A DNA stretch of 64,000 nt. It comes from Scytonema sp. UIC 10036 (lineage in GTDB: Bacteria; Cyanobacteriota; Cyanobacteriia; Cyanobacteriales; Nostocaceae). The notes below the pieces were generated by a model, which saw only the letters and a program-made list of their open reading frames with translations, was not told the origin of the DNA and made no database searches. The stretch covers positions 69,137 to 133,136 of the forward strand of contig NZ_WJFC01000009.1 in assembly GCF_009725235.1 (NCBI RefSeq), given 5' to 3'. Of the stretch, positions 27,055-36,550 are shown piece by piece. The translations under genes were made by a program, and so were the position numbers. Each line of letters starts with the position of its first letter. The first letter of the stretch is position 1.

Positions 27055-30000
27055 TCATAACTTTTTCTTCAAATCTTCAGGAACCTCTAGTAGTCCTTGA
27101 GACGACAAATTCACACTGCGCGATTCTCGAGAAATTGGCATTAAAGGTGTTGCAGAAAGCTCAACATTTTTGTCCTTGACATTTTCAATTGCCTTAGCAA
27201 TTTCAGAAATTGTTGGTGTCTCAAAGAGTTGACGTAGGGGCAACTCCACTTTAAAAGTACTGCGTAGTTGAGAAATGATCTGAGTTGCTTTAAGGGAATG
27301 ACCACCAAGTTCAAAGAAATTGTCGTAAATACCTACTTGCTCTAGTCCTAGTATCTGTTGCCATATCCCAACTAATGCCTTTTCCAGGGAGGTGCGAGGA
27401 GCCACAAAAGCCTCTTCTCGGTTAGATGTACTTGTTTCAAGTGCAGCAAGTGCAAGCCGATTTACCTTCCCATTAGGAGACAAGGGCAGAACATTAAGGA
27501 AAACAAAAGCACTTGGTATCATGTATGCAGGTAGTTTTTGCTGAAAGAAATTGCGTAGCTCACTAGGAGTCAGAGCCTGCTCTTGCTCTTGAACGATATA
27601 AGCTACTAGGCGCTTGTTACCAGGTTGATCCTCTCGTACAATGACTACTGCTTCCCGCACCCCTAGGTGTTTGCTCAATACTGCTTCTATCTCGCCCAAT
27701 TCAATACGGAAGCCGCGAATCTTGACCTGGTTGTCGATGCGACCAAGGAATTCGATATTGCCATCGGGGAGGTAGCGTGCCTTATCGCCTGTTTTGTACA
27801 GCCGTGAGCCTGGTTCGTGGCTCAAGAAGTTCGGGATAAACTTCTCGGCAGTCAAAGAGGGTTGATTAAGGTAGCCACGGGCTAACCCAAGACCTGCAAT
27901 ATATACTTCACCCGGAACCCCTATAGGAACTGGTTGCAAGTCGTGACTCAGCAAGTAGATTTGTGCGTTGGCAATGGGGCGACCAATGGGGGCAAACCCA
28001 TGAGAGGAGGGGTGGACGCAGGGCCAGAAGGTGGCATCAATGGTGGTTTCAGTCGGACCGTAAAGATTATGCAAGACATTGTGCAAACCCAGGCGAGTCA
28101 AGAAGCGCTTTTGGAGTTCAGCAGGAAGAACATCACCACCGCAGGTGAGGTGCTTCAAACAGTCACAGGACTCCAGGTTCTGCTCTTCTAAGACTAGTTG
28201 AAGCATTGAGGGGACTAAATTGGTGACACTGACTTGTTGCTCTGCAATCAATTTAACCAAGTAAGCACTATCCTGTTCCCGACCTGAGGGAAGTATAATA
28301 ACCCGCGCTGCGGCTGATAATGGCCAGAAGAACTGCCAAACTGAGGGGTCGAAGCTAAAAGAAGATGTTTGCAGAACTTTATCGGCTGGGCTCAAAGGAA
28401 AGGCACTCTGCCGCCAGCATAACTGATTGCAAACCCCAAGGTGAGAAATCATCACACCTTTAGGTGTGCCAGTAGAACCAGAGGTGTAGATGACATAAGC
28501 CAGGTGCTCAGGTGTTGCTGTGCGGTGTAAGTTCTCTGGGCTGTGGATGGCGATCGTTTCCCAATCAGTATCTAAATAAACAAGCTGCACCTGTTCAGAA
28601 GTGGGTTGTTGTGTAAGTAAGCCCTGATGAGTCAGGAGGACACAAACCTGGGTATCCTCTAGCATAAAGGCTAAACGTTCTTGTGGGTAAGCGGGGTCAA
28701 AAGGTACATAAGCGCCGCCAGCTTTGAGGATACCCAGTAGTGCAACCAACATCTCCAAAGAGCGCTCCATGCAGACGCCAACGAGCACCTCAGGACCAAC
28801 ACCTAGGGTTTGCAGATGGCGAGCCAGTTGATTGGCACGAGCATTGAGTTCGTGGTAAGTGAGTTGTTCGTCAGCAAAAACGGCGGCAATAGCATCAGGA
28901 GACTGCTGTTGTTGCGCCTCCAAGAGGTGATGAATACAAGCATCTTCTGGATAAGAAGCTTGGGTGTGATTCCATTCTACTAACAGTTGATGACGCTCAT
29001 CACTCGGCAGGAGGGGGATGTTCGAGAGACGTTGTTCTGGAGCCGCAACGATACCTTCAAGCAGGGTTTGGAAATGTCTCAGTATGCGGGTGATGGTAGT
29101 CGCATCAAACAGGTCGCTGTTGTACTCCATTGCTCCCCGTAATTCCGCGTCTGTCTCTTCCATGACCAGTGTCAGATCGAACTGTGCGGTGGTTGTGGGT
29201 GGATTGAGCAACTGCAATTGCAACCCGGGCAGTGTTAAGGTCTCCTGTGGGGCGTTTTGCAAGGCAAACATCACCTGGAACAATGGATTGTGGCTGAGAT
29301 GTCGTTCGGGCTGTAGTACTTCCACCAACTGCTCAAAGGGCATCTCTTGATGGGCATACGCTCCTAAGGTCACCTCCCGTACCCGCGAAAGCAATTGTTC
29401 AAACGTTGGGTTACCTGAGAGGTTAGTTCGCAACACAAGTGTGTTGACGAAAAATCCAATTAATCCCTCAGTTTCAAGGCGGGTACGGTTTGCGATCGGC
29501 GAACCGACAACAATATCTTCAACTCCAGTGTAGCGTTCCATCAGAGTCTGGAACGCTGCCAGCAGGGTCATGAATAATGTGACTTCATGTTTGTGGCTGA
29601 GTGCTACGAGTGAAGTATACAGGTTTTTTGGAAGTGTAAACGATTGGTGTGCGCCTCGGAAGGACTGCACGGCAGGGCGTGGTCGGTCTGTGGGCAATTC
29701 CAATATGGGCGGCGCGCTCGCTAGATGTTGCTGCCAGTAGGTCAATTGCCTCTGTCGCACTTCCCCTTGTAGCCATTCACGCTGCCAGTGGGCGTAGTCG
29801 GCGTACTGTATGGGGAGTTCTTTGAGTGGCACCGGGAAGCCGGCGCAAAAGGCTTGGTAGAGTATCGTTATCTCGCGAATCAGTACAGATGTGGACCAGC
29901 CGTCGCTGATAATGTGATGCATCGTTAGCAGTGCCACACACTCCTGTTCGTCTAGTTGTAATAAAGTTGTTCGCAGCAACGGCCCTTGAGCAAGGTCGAA

Positions 30001-33000
30001 TGGCTTTTGTGCTTCTGCTGCCGCCACATTCATTGCTTTGGCTTCTCTGTGGGTTTTTGACAACTGCCGCAAATCGATCACCTTTGTTGTCAAGTTAACA
30101 TTGGGAGAAATGACTTGCATTGGTTGCCCTTTTACTGTAGTGAAGGTCGTCCGCAAGGCTTCGTGTCGCCGCACAATTTCACAAAGGCTTTGTTGCAGCG
30201 CCATTTCGTTGAGTCTACCTGTAAAGCGCACTGCCACAGAAATGTTGTAAAACGTGCTTTTCGGTTCTAGCTGATGAAGAAACCATAGCCGCTCTTGAGC
30301 AAATGAAAGCGATAGTTCTTTATCTCGTGCAATAGGCAAGATGGACGGTGTTTGCTGTTCCTCTTCGGTTCGCCAAGTTTTCTCAATAATCTGGGCAAGC
30401 CCAGCAACAGTTGGTGCTTCAAAGAGCTGGCGTAACTGTACCTTCACTTGGAAGGCTTGGCGCACGCGAGAAATGACCTGAGTGGCAAGCAAAGAATGTC
30501 CGCCTAGATTGAAGAAGTTGTCATGGATACCCAGCCGCTCAAGCCCAAGTAATTCAGCCCAAATTGCTGCTACTATCTCTTCAACCGGGGTGCGAGGTGC
30601 CACAAAGGTATTCTCAAACTCAAATCTGACTGAATCTGGTGCAGTTAATGCACTGCGGTTCACCTTACCATTTGAAGTAAGCGGCAGAGCTGGGAGCAGC
30701 ACAAAAGCTGAGGGTACCATATAATCGGGTAACCTTTCCTTTAAGAAGCTGCGTAACTGTGGTATTAGCTTATGAGTATATTTTCCAAAAAGAGGGTTAT
30801 TAGCATATTTTTGTAAGGGTTTCAGGCAAAAAGTTTCTGCGGAAGGAACAGGGTTAAAAATAATTCCTTTTTCCGGCATCTTTGCATCAACTGTTGTGTG
30901 TCGCCTAAACACCACGTCGTAGCTACCATCTGCACGGGAACTTGCCCAGCTAATGTTGACGACGTAAGGTAGGTTATGGCTCAAAGCCCATAGGTCTTCG
31001 GGATCTACCCCAATGGTTCCTTTGCACTCTGACAGTAGTATATCTACGGTCTTAGAGTTTTCCTTGCTTGCCAGCGTTTTTAAGACTTGGACATCAAGAG
31101 AGACACGAGTATTGGGTACATTTGTGATGCCTAAGACCTCAGGTTTCGTTTCCACTAGCAATTGGTGGATAGATGAGAGCGTCAAATTTTGATTTTGCCA
31201 GTCCACCCAGGGAACATCAATAGTAGGAGCGAGATGAGATCCTACATGGAGAATAACATCATAACGGAATTTGGTGAGTTCATTTTGGCAGTGACCGCGC
31301 TTGGGCAAAATTTCTACATGGCTTATTTTTGGTAAATGCTGCTTCAGGGCAATGAAAAATTCTGGAGAAATAAGGAGTTCTTCCTCTTGAGCTATATGAT
31401 TTTGTATATGCTGCTGTAATTCTGCTAGCGAAAGGGAGGATGGTGACTGATAGAGTTGAACGGAGGTGTGAAAAGCTTCTAGAAGCGGTAAGCTACGCAC
31501 ATCGCCTACAAAAATGAAGCCCTCAGACATCACCAAGTTGACTGCTCCTTCTAAAACGCGTAATAAATAGTCAACGCTTGGAAAATACTGGATGACTGAG
31601 TTAAGGATAACTGTATCAAATTGTTCCTCCTCCAACCCTTCAACGTTATCTGCGGTTTTTTGGAGAAGAGAAACTTGTGGTAATTTCTGTGTTAATTTAT
31701 TAAGTTGATGATGCAAATAAAACAAAACCTCTTGTGAGAAGTCGGTGCCGTAATACTGGCTGCAGTGAGGAGCAATCCGGAACATCAATAGACCAGTACC
31801 GCACCCAATTTCCAGCACGCGATTTGGCCTCAAGGAAAGAATACGTTCAACTGTGTTATTTACCCATTCGCGCATCTCCTTTTCTGGTATTGGTAGACCT
31901 GTGTAACTGCTGTTCCAGCCACTGATATTAAATTCAGGATCGCAACGCGAGGCAGTATCATGATAAATATCATTAAAAACGTTTTGCCATTGCGAGATAA
32001 GTTCGCTATTCGATTCCAACTCAGGCATCTGCTGATTTGAACCCTGATATTCCTGATTCGGAACGACATAAGCAACCAAGCGCTTGTCACCTGGTATGTC
32101 CTCCCGCGCCAGAACCACGCTCTCCTGAATTGCCTCATGCTGCATCAGTAAAGTTTCAATTTCTCCTAGCTCAATGCGGAAGCCGCGAATCTTTACTTGG
32201 TGGTCAATACGCCCAAGGTACTCGATATCTCCATTAGGTAGATAGCGTGCTAAGTCCCCGGTTTTGTATAGGCGTGTTCCAGGCTCATCGCTAAACGGAT
32301 TGGGAATGAATTTTTCAGCGGTTATACCGGGTCGGTTCAGGTAACCCCTGGTCAAACCAGCACCACCCACGTACAACTCGCCAGCGACCCCGATAGGTAC
32401 AGGTTGCAGATTTTCAGCCAAACAATAGGCTTGCAAGTCGGGAATAGGTCTACCAATAGAACTACTTGATGCTGCACTGACATTAACAGATGTCAAGGGA
32501 TAATAACTCACGTGTACAGTTGTTTCCGTGATGCCGTACATATTAACTAACTGAGGATGTTGGTTCCCATGACGCTCAAACCACGGTTCCAAGTTTTTGA
32601 GTTTCAGGGCTTCCCCACCAAATATCACTAAACGTAAAGCCAGCCCGTGAGCCGTCTGAGAGGGCGCTTCTACTTTTATAAGCTGGTAGAAGGCTGAAGG
32701 AGTTTGGTTGAGAACTGTCACCTGTGTGTGGCATAACAAATCATAGAACGCTTCAGGTGAACGGCTCACCCAATACGGAACCAGCACAAGTCGTCCACCA
32801 TGGAGGAGAGCACCCCAGATTTCCCAAACGGAGAAGTCAAATGCATAGGAGTGGAAGAGCGTCCATACATCACGTTCATCAAAATGAAACCAAGTGTGAG
32901 TATTTTCAAACAGACGAATGACATTATAATGATTGGCTAAAACTCCCTTGGGCTGTCCTGTCGTTCCTGATGTGTAAATTGCGTAGGCTAAGTTATCGGA

Positions 33001-34935
33001 AGTGACTTTATTAACGGGATTTTCTACACATTCCTGAGAAATGGTTTCCCAGTTTGTATCGAGGCATACGACTTTTGCTTGGTGTTCTAAAAGATTTGTT
33101 AAGAACTGCTTCTGTGTTATTAGTACTGGTGCTTTTGCATCATCCAGTATAAAGGTCAGGCGTTGCTGTGGGTATGCAGGATCTAAGGGCAAGTAGGCTC
33201 CATTAGCCTTAAGGATACCCAAAATCCCTATTAACAGTTCAAGTGAGAGGTTAAGACAGAGCCCCACCAAATCTTCAGGTTGCACACCTAGCTTTTGCAA
33301 GTAGTGGGCCAACTGGTTAGCACGGTGATTCAACTCCTGATAGGTTATGTGCTTGTCTTCAAAAACCACTGCCACAGCATCAGGGGTTGATTCTACCTGC
33401 GCCTCAAATAACTGATGGAGACATACTTCCCTCTTAAGATATACTGCTTGAGTATTATTTTTGGTCAGCAGTTGTTGGTATTCCTCCTTTGTTAAGAGGG
33501 GCAGGTCAGAAAGACACGAATCTGGTTTCGCGACAATACCTTCTAGAATTGTCTGGAAATGTTCCAGCATTCGAGTGATAGTGGTGGCATCGAACAGGTC
33601 TGTATTATACTCTAAGGTGCCCGTTAAGCCATCTTTGGTGTCCATCATAGCAAGATTTAAATCAAATTTTGCTGTCCTACTATCAACATCAAGAAGTCTC
33701 AGAGTTAAACCTGGAATTTCTAGAGCTGGTCTTGGGGCATTTTGAAGTACAAATACTACCTGTACAAGTGGTGTATGACCACTTAAAGTTCTTTCTGGTT
33801 GTAGCTCTTGCACCAACTGCTCGAAAGGCAAATCTTGGTGGGCGTAAGCTTCCCTAGTAACTTGGTTGACTCGCTTCAGTAACTCTCGGAAACATAAGTC
33901 TCCTGATACGTTGGTACGCAGTGCCAACATATTAACGAAAAAACCAATTAATCCTTCGATTTCGCTCCGGTTACGGTTAGCAATAGGTGAGCCTACTAAA
34001 ATGTCTTCTTGCGCTGTGTAGCGGTAGAGCAAGGTTTTAAAAGCCGCTAGCAGCGTCATAAACAGCGTAACGTCTTCTTGCTGGCTCACTGCTTTGAGAT
34101 GTTCAGTCAAAGATTTAGACAGCGCAAAGAAGTGAGTTGCACCACAAAAACTTTGAACTGCTGGTCGTGGACGGTCAGTGGGCAAATTCAGTACGAGAGG
34201 GCTTGTACCAATTTGTTTCTTCCAATAGAGCAGCTGAGACTCCATCACTTCCCCTTGCAGCCATTGACGCTGCCAGACAGCAAAGTCGGGGTACTGAATG
34301 GTTAGTTCTGGCAATAGCGAAGGGTTGCCAACGGAAAACGTCTCGTAGAGTGTCGCTATCTCCTGGATCAGTATACCAATGGACCAGCCATCAGCGACAA
34401 TGTGGTGCATAGTTAGGAGAAACAAATGTTCTTCTTCAGCTAGGCGCAGGAGTTTGACACGTAACAATGGTCCTTCTACTAAATCGAAGGGTTGTTGAGC
34501 TTCTTCTTCAATCAGTTTTGTAACCTGTGCTTCCCGTTCACTTTCAGGAAGTTCTAAAATATCTATAATTGGTAGCTTTACCTTAGTAGCTTGTTGAATC
34601 ACTTGAACGGGTTTTCCCGTTATAGATGTAAAGGTAGTACGTAAGGCTTCATGACGACGCACCACTTCACAAATGCTTTGATGAAGTACTGTTACGTTGA
34701 GTAAACCTGTTAGCTTAATGGCAGCAGGAATGTTGTAGAAAGGGTTACCCGGTTCTAATTGATCGAGAAACCATAATCGTTGCTGTGCAAACGACAACGG
34801 CAAAGAATTCAAGTTACCCCTTTGAGAAATAATTTGTTTTTGTGAGATATTGATACCATCTTTCTCAAGCAGCAAGGAAAACAACTTGCGTTTTTCCGAA
34901 GAAAGGGGAGCCATTCGTTTTGAAGGTTGATTCAT
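27055..34935 (-). CDS. NRPS: C-A-MT-PCP-C-A-PCP
   Basis: A two-module nonribosomal peptide synthetase of 2626 residues. Module 1: condensation (residues about 35-470, MHHIVADGWS near 178), adenylation (about 490-930, YTSGTTGQPKG near 657), an N-methyltransferase inserted after the A8 motif (about 950-1330, SAM loop VLEIGCGTG near 1040) and a carrier domain (LGGHSLLATQ near 1478). Its specificity code reads DFWNIGMVHK, the known threonine code, so N-methyl-threonine is expected. Module 2: condensation (HHIISDGWS near 1670), adenylation (code read as DPWNTGLIDK, not one I can assign) and carrier (near 2545). There is no thioesterase, reductase or terminal condensation domain; a 45-residue polar tail ends the protein. 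It has its own 233-bp upstream gap with a terminator, so it may have its own promoter. The second module's C and N-terminal A parts are nearly identical to the plus-strand NRPS at 60.6 kb. Confidence 0.95.
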   Translation of the reverse strand: MNQPSKRMAPLSSEKRKLFSLLLEKDGINISQKQIISQRGNLNSLPLSFAQQRLWFLDQLEPGNPFYNIPAAIKLTGLLNVTVLHQSICEVVRRHEALRTTFTSITGKPVQVIQQATKVKLPIIDILELPESEREAQVTKLIEEEAQQPFDLVEGPLLRVKLLRLAEEEHLFLLTMHHIVADGWSIGILIQEIATLYETFSVGNPSLLPELTIQYPDFAVWQRQWLQGEVMESQLLYWKKQIGTSPLVLNLPTDRPRPAVQSFCGATHFFALSKSLTEHLKAVSQQEDVTLFMTLLAAFKTLLYRYTAQEDILVGSPIANRNRSEIEGLIGFFVNMLALRTNVSGDLCFRELLKRVNQVTREAYAHQDLPFEQLVQELQPERTLSGHTPLVQVVFVLQNAPRPALEIPGLTLRLLDVDSRTAKFDLNLAMMDTKDGLTGTLEYNTDLFDATTITRMLEHFQTILEGIVAKPDSCLSDLPLLTKEEYQQLLTKNNTQAVYLKREVCLHQLFEAQVESTPDAVAVVFEDKHITYQELNHRANQLAHYLQKLGVQPEDLVGLCLNLSLELLIGILGILKANGAYLPLDPAYPQQRLTFILDDAKAPVLITQKQFLTNLLEHQAKVVCLDTNWETISQECVENPVNKVTSDNLAYAIYTSGTTGQPKGVLANHYNVIRLFENTHTWFHFDERDVWTLFHSYAFDFSVWEIWGALLHGGRLVLVPYWVSRSPEAFYDLLCHTQVTVLNQTPSAFYQLIKVEAPSQTAHGLALRLVIFGGEALKLKNLEPWFERHGNQHPQLVNMYGITETTVHVSYYPLTSVNVSAASSSSIGRPIPDLQAYCLAENLQPVPIGVAGELYVGGAGLTRGYLNRPGITAEKFIPNPFSDEPGTRLYKTGDLARYLPNGDIEYLGRIDHQVKIRGFRIELGEIETLLMQHEAIQESVVLAREDIPGDKRLVAYVVPNQEYQGSNQQMPELESNSELISQWQNVFNDIYHDTASRCDPEFNISGWNSSYTGLPIPEKEMREWVNNTVERILSLRPNRVLEIGCGTGLLMFRIAPHCSQYYGTDFSQEVLFYLHHQLNKLTQKLPQVSLLQKTADNVEGLEEEQFDTVILNSVIQYFPSVDYLLRVLEGAVNLVMSEGFIFVGDVRSLPLLEAFHTSVQLYQSPSSLSLAELQQHIQNHIAQEEELLISPEFFIALKQHLPKISHVEILPKRGHCQNELTKFRYDVILHVGSHLAPTIDVPWVDWQNQNLTLSSIHQLLVETKPEVLGITNVPNTRVSLDVQVLKTLASKENSKTVDILLSECKGTIGVDPEDLWALSHNLPYVVNISWASSRADGSYDVVFRRHTTVDAKMPEKGIIFNPVPSAETFCLKPLQKYANNPLFGKYTHKLIPQLRSFLKERLPDYMVPSAFVLLPALPLTSNGKVNRSALTAPDSVRFEFENTFVAPRTPVEEIVAAIWAELLGLERLGIHDNFFNLGGHSLLATQVISRVRQAFQVKVQLRQLFEAPTVAGLAQIIEKTWRTEEEQQTPSILPIARDKELSLSFAQERLWFLHQLEPKSTFYNISVAVRFTGRLNEMALQQSLCEIVRRHEALRTTFTTVKGQPMQVISPNVNLTTKVIDLRQLSKTHREAKAMNVAAAEAQKPFDLAQGPLLRTTLLQLDEQECVALLTMHHIISDGWSTSVLIREITILYQAFCAGFPVPLKELPIQYADYAHWQREWLQGEVRQRQLTYWQQHLASAPPILELPTDRPRPAVQSFRGAHQSFTLPKNLYTSLVALSHKHEVTLFMTLLAAFQTLMERYTGVEDIVVGSPIANRTRLETEGLIGFFVNTLVLRTNLSGNPTFEQLLSRVREVTLGAYAHQEMPFEQLVEVLQPERHLSHNPLFQVMFALQNAPQETLTLPGLQLQLLNPPTTTAQFDLTLVMEETDAELRGAMEYNSDLFDATTITRILRHFQTLLEGIVAAPEQRLSNIPLLPSDERHQLLVEWNHTQASYPEDACIHHLLEAQQQQSPDAIAAVFADEQLTYHELNARANQLARHLQTLGVGPEVLVGVCMERSLEMLVALLGILKAGGAYVPFDPAYPQERLAFMLEDTQVCVLLTHQGLLTQQPTSEQVQLVYLDTDWETIAIHSPENLHRTATPEHLAYVIYTSGSTGTPKGVMISHLGVCNQLCWRQSAFPLSPADKVLQTSSFSFDPSVWQFFWPLSAAARVIILPSGREQDSAYLVKLIAEQQVSVTNLVPSMLQLVLEEQNLESCDCLKHLTCGGDVLPAELQKRFLTRLGLHNVLHNLYGPTETTIDATFWPCVHPSSHGFAPIGRPIANAQIYLLSHDLQPVPIGVPGEVYIAGLGLARGYLNQPSLTAEKFIPNFLSHEPGSRLYKTGDKARYLPDGNIEFLGRIDNQVKIRGFRIELGEIEAVLSKHLGVREAVVIVREDQPGNKRLVAYIVQEQEQALTPSELRNFFQQKLPAYMIPSAFVFLNVLPLSPNGKVNRLALAALETSTSNREEAFVAPRTSLEKALVGIWQQILGLEQVGIYDNFFELGGHSLKATQIISQLRSTFKVELPLRQLFETPTISEIAKAIENVKDKNVELSATPLMPISRESRSVNLSSQGLLEVPEDLKKKL
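28628..30306 (-). repeat. Inverted repeat arm 1 (1,679 bp, NRPS C-A region)
   Basis: This segment, read on the minus strand, matches 60621-62299 on the plus strand over its full length with no length difference and only scattered substitutions; the two proteins differ at about four positions. It covers the whole condensation domain and the N-terminal part of the adenylation domain, ending before the specificity pocket. Confidence 0.9.
31873..32332 (-). repeat. Recombination tract, donor-like copy
   Basis: A 460-bp stretch spanning the end of the threonine A domain and the first part of the methyltransferase insertion. It matches 40244-40703 with one visible mismatch. Confidence 0.88.
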
Positions 34936-35134
34936 ATTAAACTCTTGCCTTTAAATATGAGGACTGCGAGAAAGTTTTTGAAATATCAAAGTCTACCTAA
35001 GAATTTTTTTTGCAATCTACATAGAGTTTTTAATTAATATACAGTGTAACTCTACAATAAGCTGAGCAAGATATTTCTTCGATTGAACTTCTTAATATAA
35101 CAATCTGGATTATTTGTGAAAAAATACCCAGCTA

Positions 35135-35166
35135 CAAAAACTTGGTATCTGGGAGATACCGAGTTT
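35135..35166 (-). terminator. Intrinsic terminator after the SHMT-like gene
   Basis: Reading on the minus strand: ACTCGGTATCT, a CCC loop, AGATACCAAGTTTTT. The stem begins three bases after the SHMT-like stop codon and ends in a T run, so it should separate that gene from the NRPS downstream. Confidence 0.75.
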
Positions 35167-35168
35167 CT

Positions 35169-36527
35169 TTATCTTACCAATGATTTAGGAATGCTATAGC
35201 ATGGTATTGGAAATTGTCTGCAAAGTTTTTTTACATTATCTTGAACAATTTCTTTTATAACTTTTTTCAAATCGTAATTGTATTCTCCATAAACATTTAC
35301 TGATGAAAGAACTTTGTCCATAAGATCTACACAAATTGGCATTTCATTTGAAGTCATTTGTCTCAATGCCAAACTATTGGTACCTAAACGCAACCCGCTA
35401 GTGACAGTTGCGTTTTTCTTGTCTCCTGGAATCACGTTTTTATTCACAATGATGTTGCATTCTTCTAATGCACGTTCTGCAATTACACCTGTAATACCGT
35501 TTGCAAGAATATCAATGAGAACAATGTGATTATCAGTTCCACCTGTAAGAACTTTGTACCCTCTCTCAATAAAGCAGTCAGCTAGGACTTGTGCATTGGT
35601 AACAATCCGTTTAGCTAATTTCTGGAATTCAGGAGTTGTCACTATCGATAAAGCTCTAGCTTTTGCAGCGATCGCACTGAGATTTGGTGTACCTTGAAAA
35701 AACGGAAAAGCTGCTTTCTGAATCATTTCAGACAGTGTACTCTTGCCATTTGGAACCAAACTATCATAGTCTTTTCCTATAAGAATCAGACCGCCGCGTG
35801 GTCCGTATAGCTGTTTGTACGTACTTGTTGTGACAAAGTGTGCAAAGTCAATTGGGCTGGGATGCTCACCAGCAACTACAAGCCCTGCAATATGTGATAT
35901 ATCAGCAAGTAAAAAAGCTCCTACCTCATCAGCAATTTCACGGAAGCGTTTAAAATCAATGGTTCTTGGGTAAGAGCTAGCGCCACTTATAATTAATTTT
36001 GGTCTAAACTCTTGAGCCAATTTATGCACTTGATCGTAATCAATAAAACCTTCTTGATTAAGACCGTATCCAATAGCGTTAAAATATTTACCTACTACAG
36101 ACACTTTGGCTCCATGAGTAAGGTGCCCACCAGAACTAAGTTTTAATCCCAGAATGTTATCCCCTGGCTTGAGTAGACTAAAAATTACAATTTCGTTGGC
36201 AGAAGTTCCAGAATGGGGCTGAACATTGGCATACTGTGCATTAAATGCTTCTTTAGCACGCTTGATTGCCAATCGCTCAATCTCATCAGCAAACTCACAG
36301 CCAGCGTGAAACCTTGCGCCTGGGTATCCTTCGGTAGTCACATTGCCCGTTACCATACCCTCGCAAACCAAGACAGATGGGTCAGCAATACTGGATGCTG
36401 CAACCATAGTCAGCGTGTCTGTTTGGCGGTAATACTCTTGCTCGAGCAACTCGTAAATACCGGGATCATCTTTGTAGAGGAGTTCGATTCCTCTACGCAT
36501 AAATTGTTCAAGTATAATTTCGCTCAT
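35169..36527 (-). CDS. Divergent SHMT-like PLP enzyme in the NRPS locus
   Basis: A 452-residue fold-type I PLP enzyme clearly related to serine hydroxymethyltransferase: PHSGTSANE, GGHLTHGAKV, DISHIAGLVVAGEHP, PLP lysine K238 in TTSTYKQLYGPRGG, GGTDNHIVLID and SGLRLGTN. Several positions that are conserved in ordinary GlyA are changed: the IASEN motif is AASSI, the Tyr of NKYAEGYPG is Thr, the RYYGG pair is RFHAG, the His before the PLP lysine is Tyr, and the folate loop PGGQGGP is PFFQGTP. These changes suggest loss of folate use and a different aldol-type reaction, as in threonine transaldolases or alpha-methylserine enzymes, but this is inference. It lies 23 bases after the FAAL-NRPS gene, so the two are probably co-transcribed, and a terminator follows. 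It could supply an unusual beta-hydroxy or alpha-branched amino acid to the NRPS. Confidence 0.88.
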   Translation of the reverse strand: MSEIILEQFMRRGIELLYKDDPGIYELLEQEYYRQTDTLTMVAASSIADPSVLVCEGMVTGNVTTEGYPGARFHAGCEFADEIERLAIKRAKEAFNAQYANVQPHSGTSANEIVIFSLLKPGDNILGLKLSSGGHLTHGAKVSVVGKYFNAIGYGLNQEGFIDYDQVHKLAQEFRPKLIISGASSYPRTIDFKRFREIADEVGAFLLADISHIAGLVVAGEHPSPIDFAHFVTTSTYKQLYGPRGGLILIGKDYDSLVPNGKSTLSEMIQKAAFPFFQGTPNLSAIAAKARALSIVTTPEFQKLAKRIVTNAQVLADCFIERGYKVLTGGTDNHIVLIDILANGITGVIAERALEECNIIVNKNVIPGDKKNATVTSGLRLGTNSLALRQMTSNEMPICVDLMDKVLSSVNVYGEYNYDLKKVIKEIVQDNVKKLCRQFPIPCYSIPKSLVR

Positions 36528-36550
36528 TACCTTTATTTTCCAGTTTTTAA

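Noticed and set aside
35169..36527. Calling this gene ordinary glyA
   Set aside because: Too many conserved catalytic and folate-binding positions are changed, and it is embedded in an NRPS operon.
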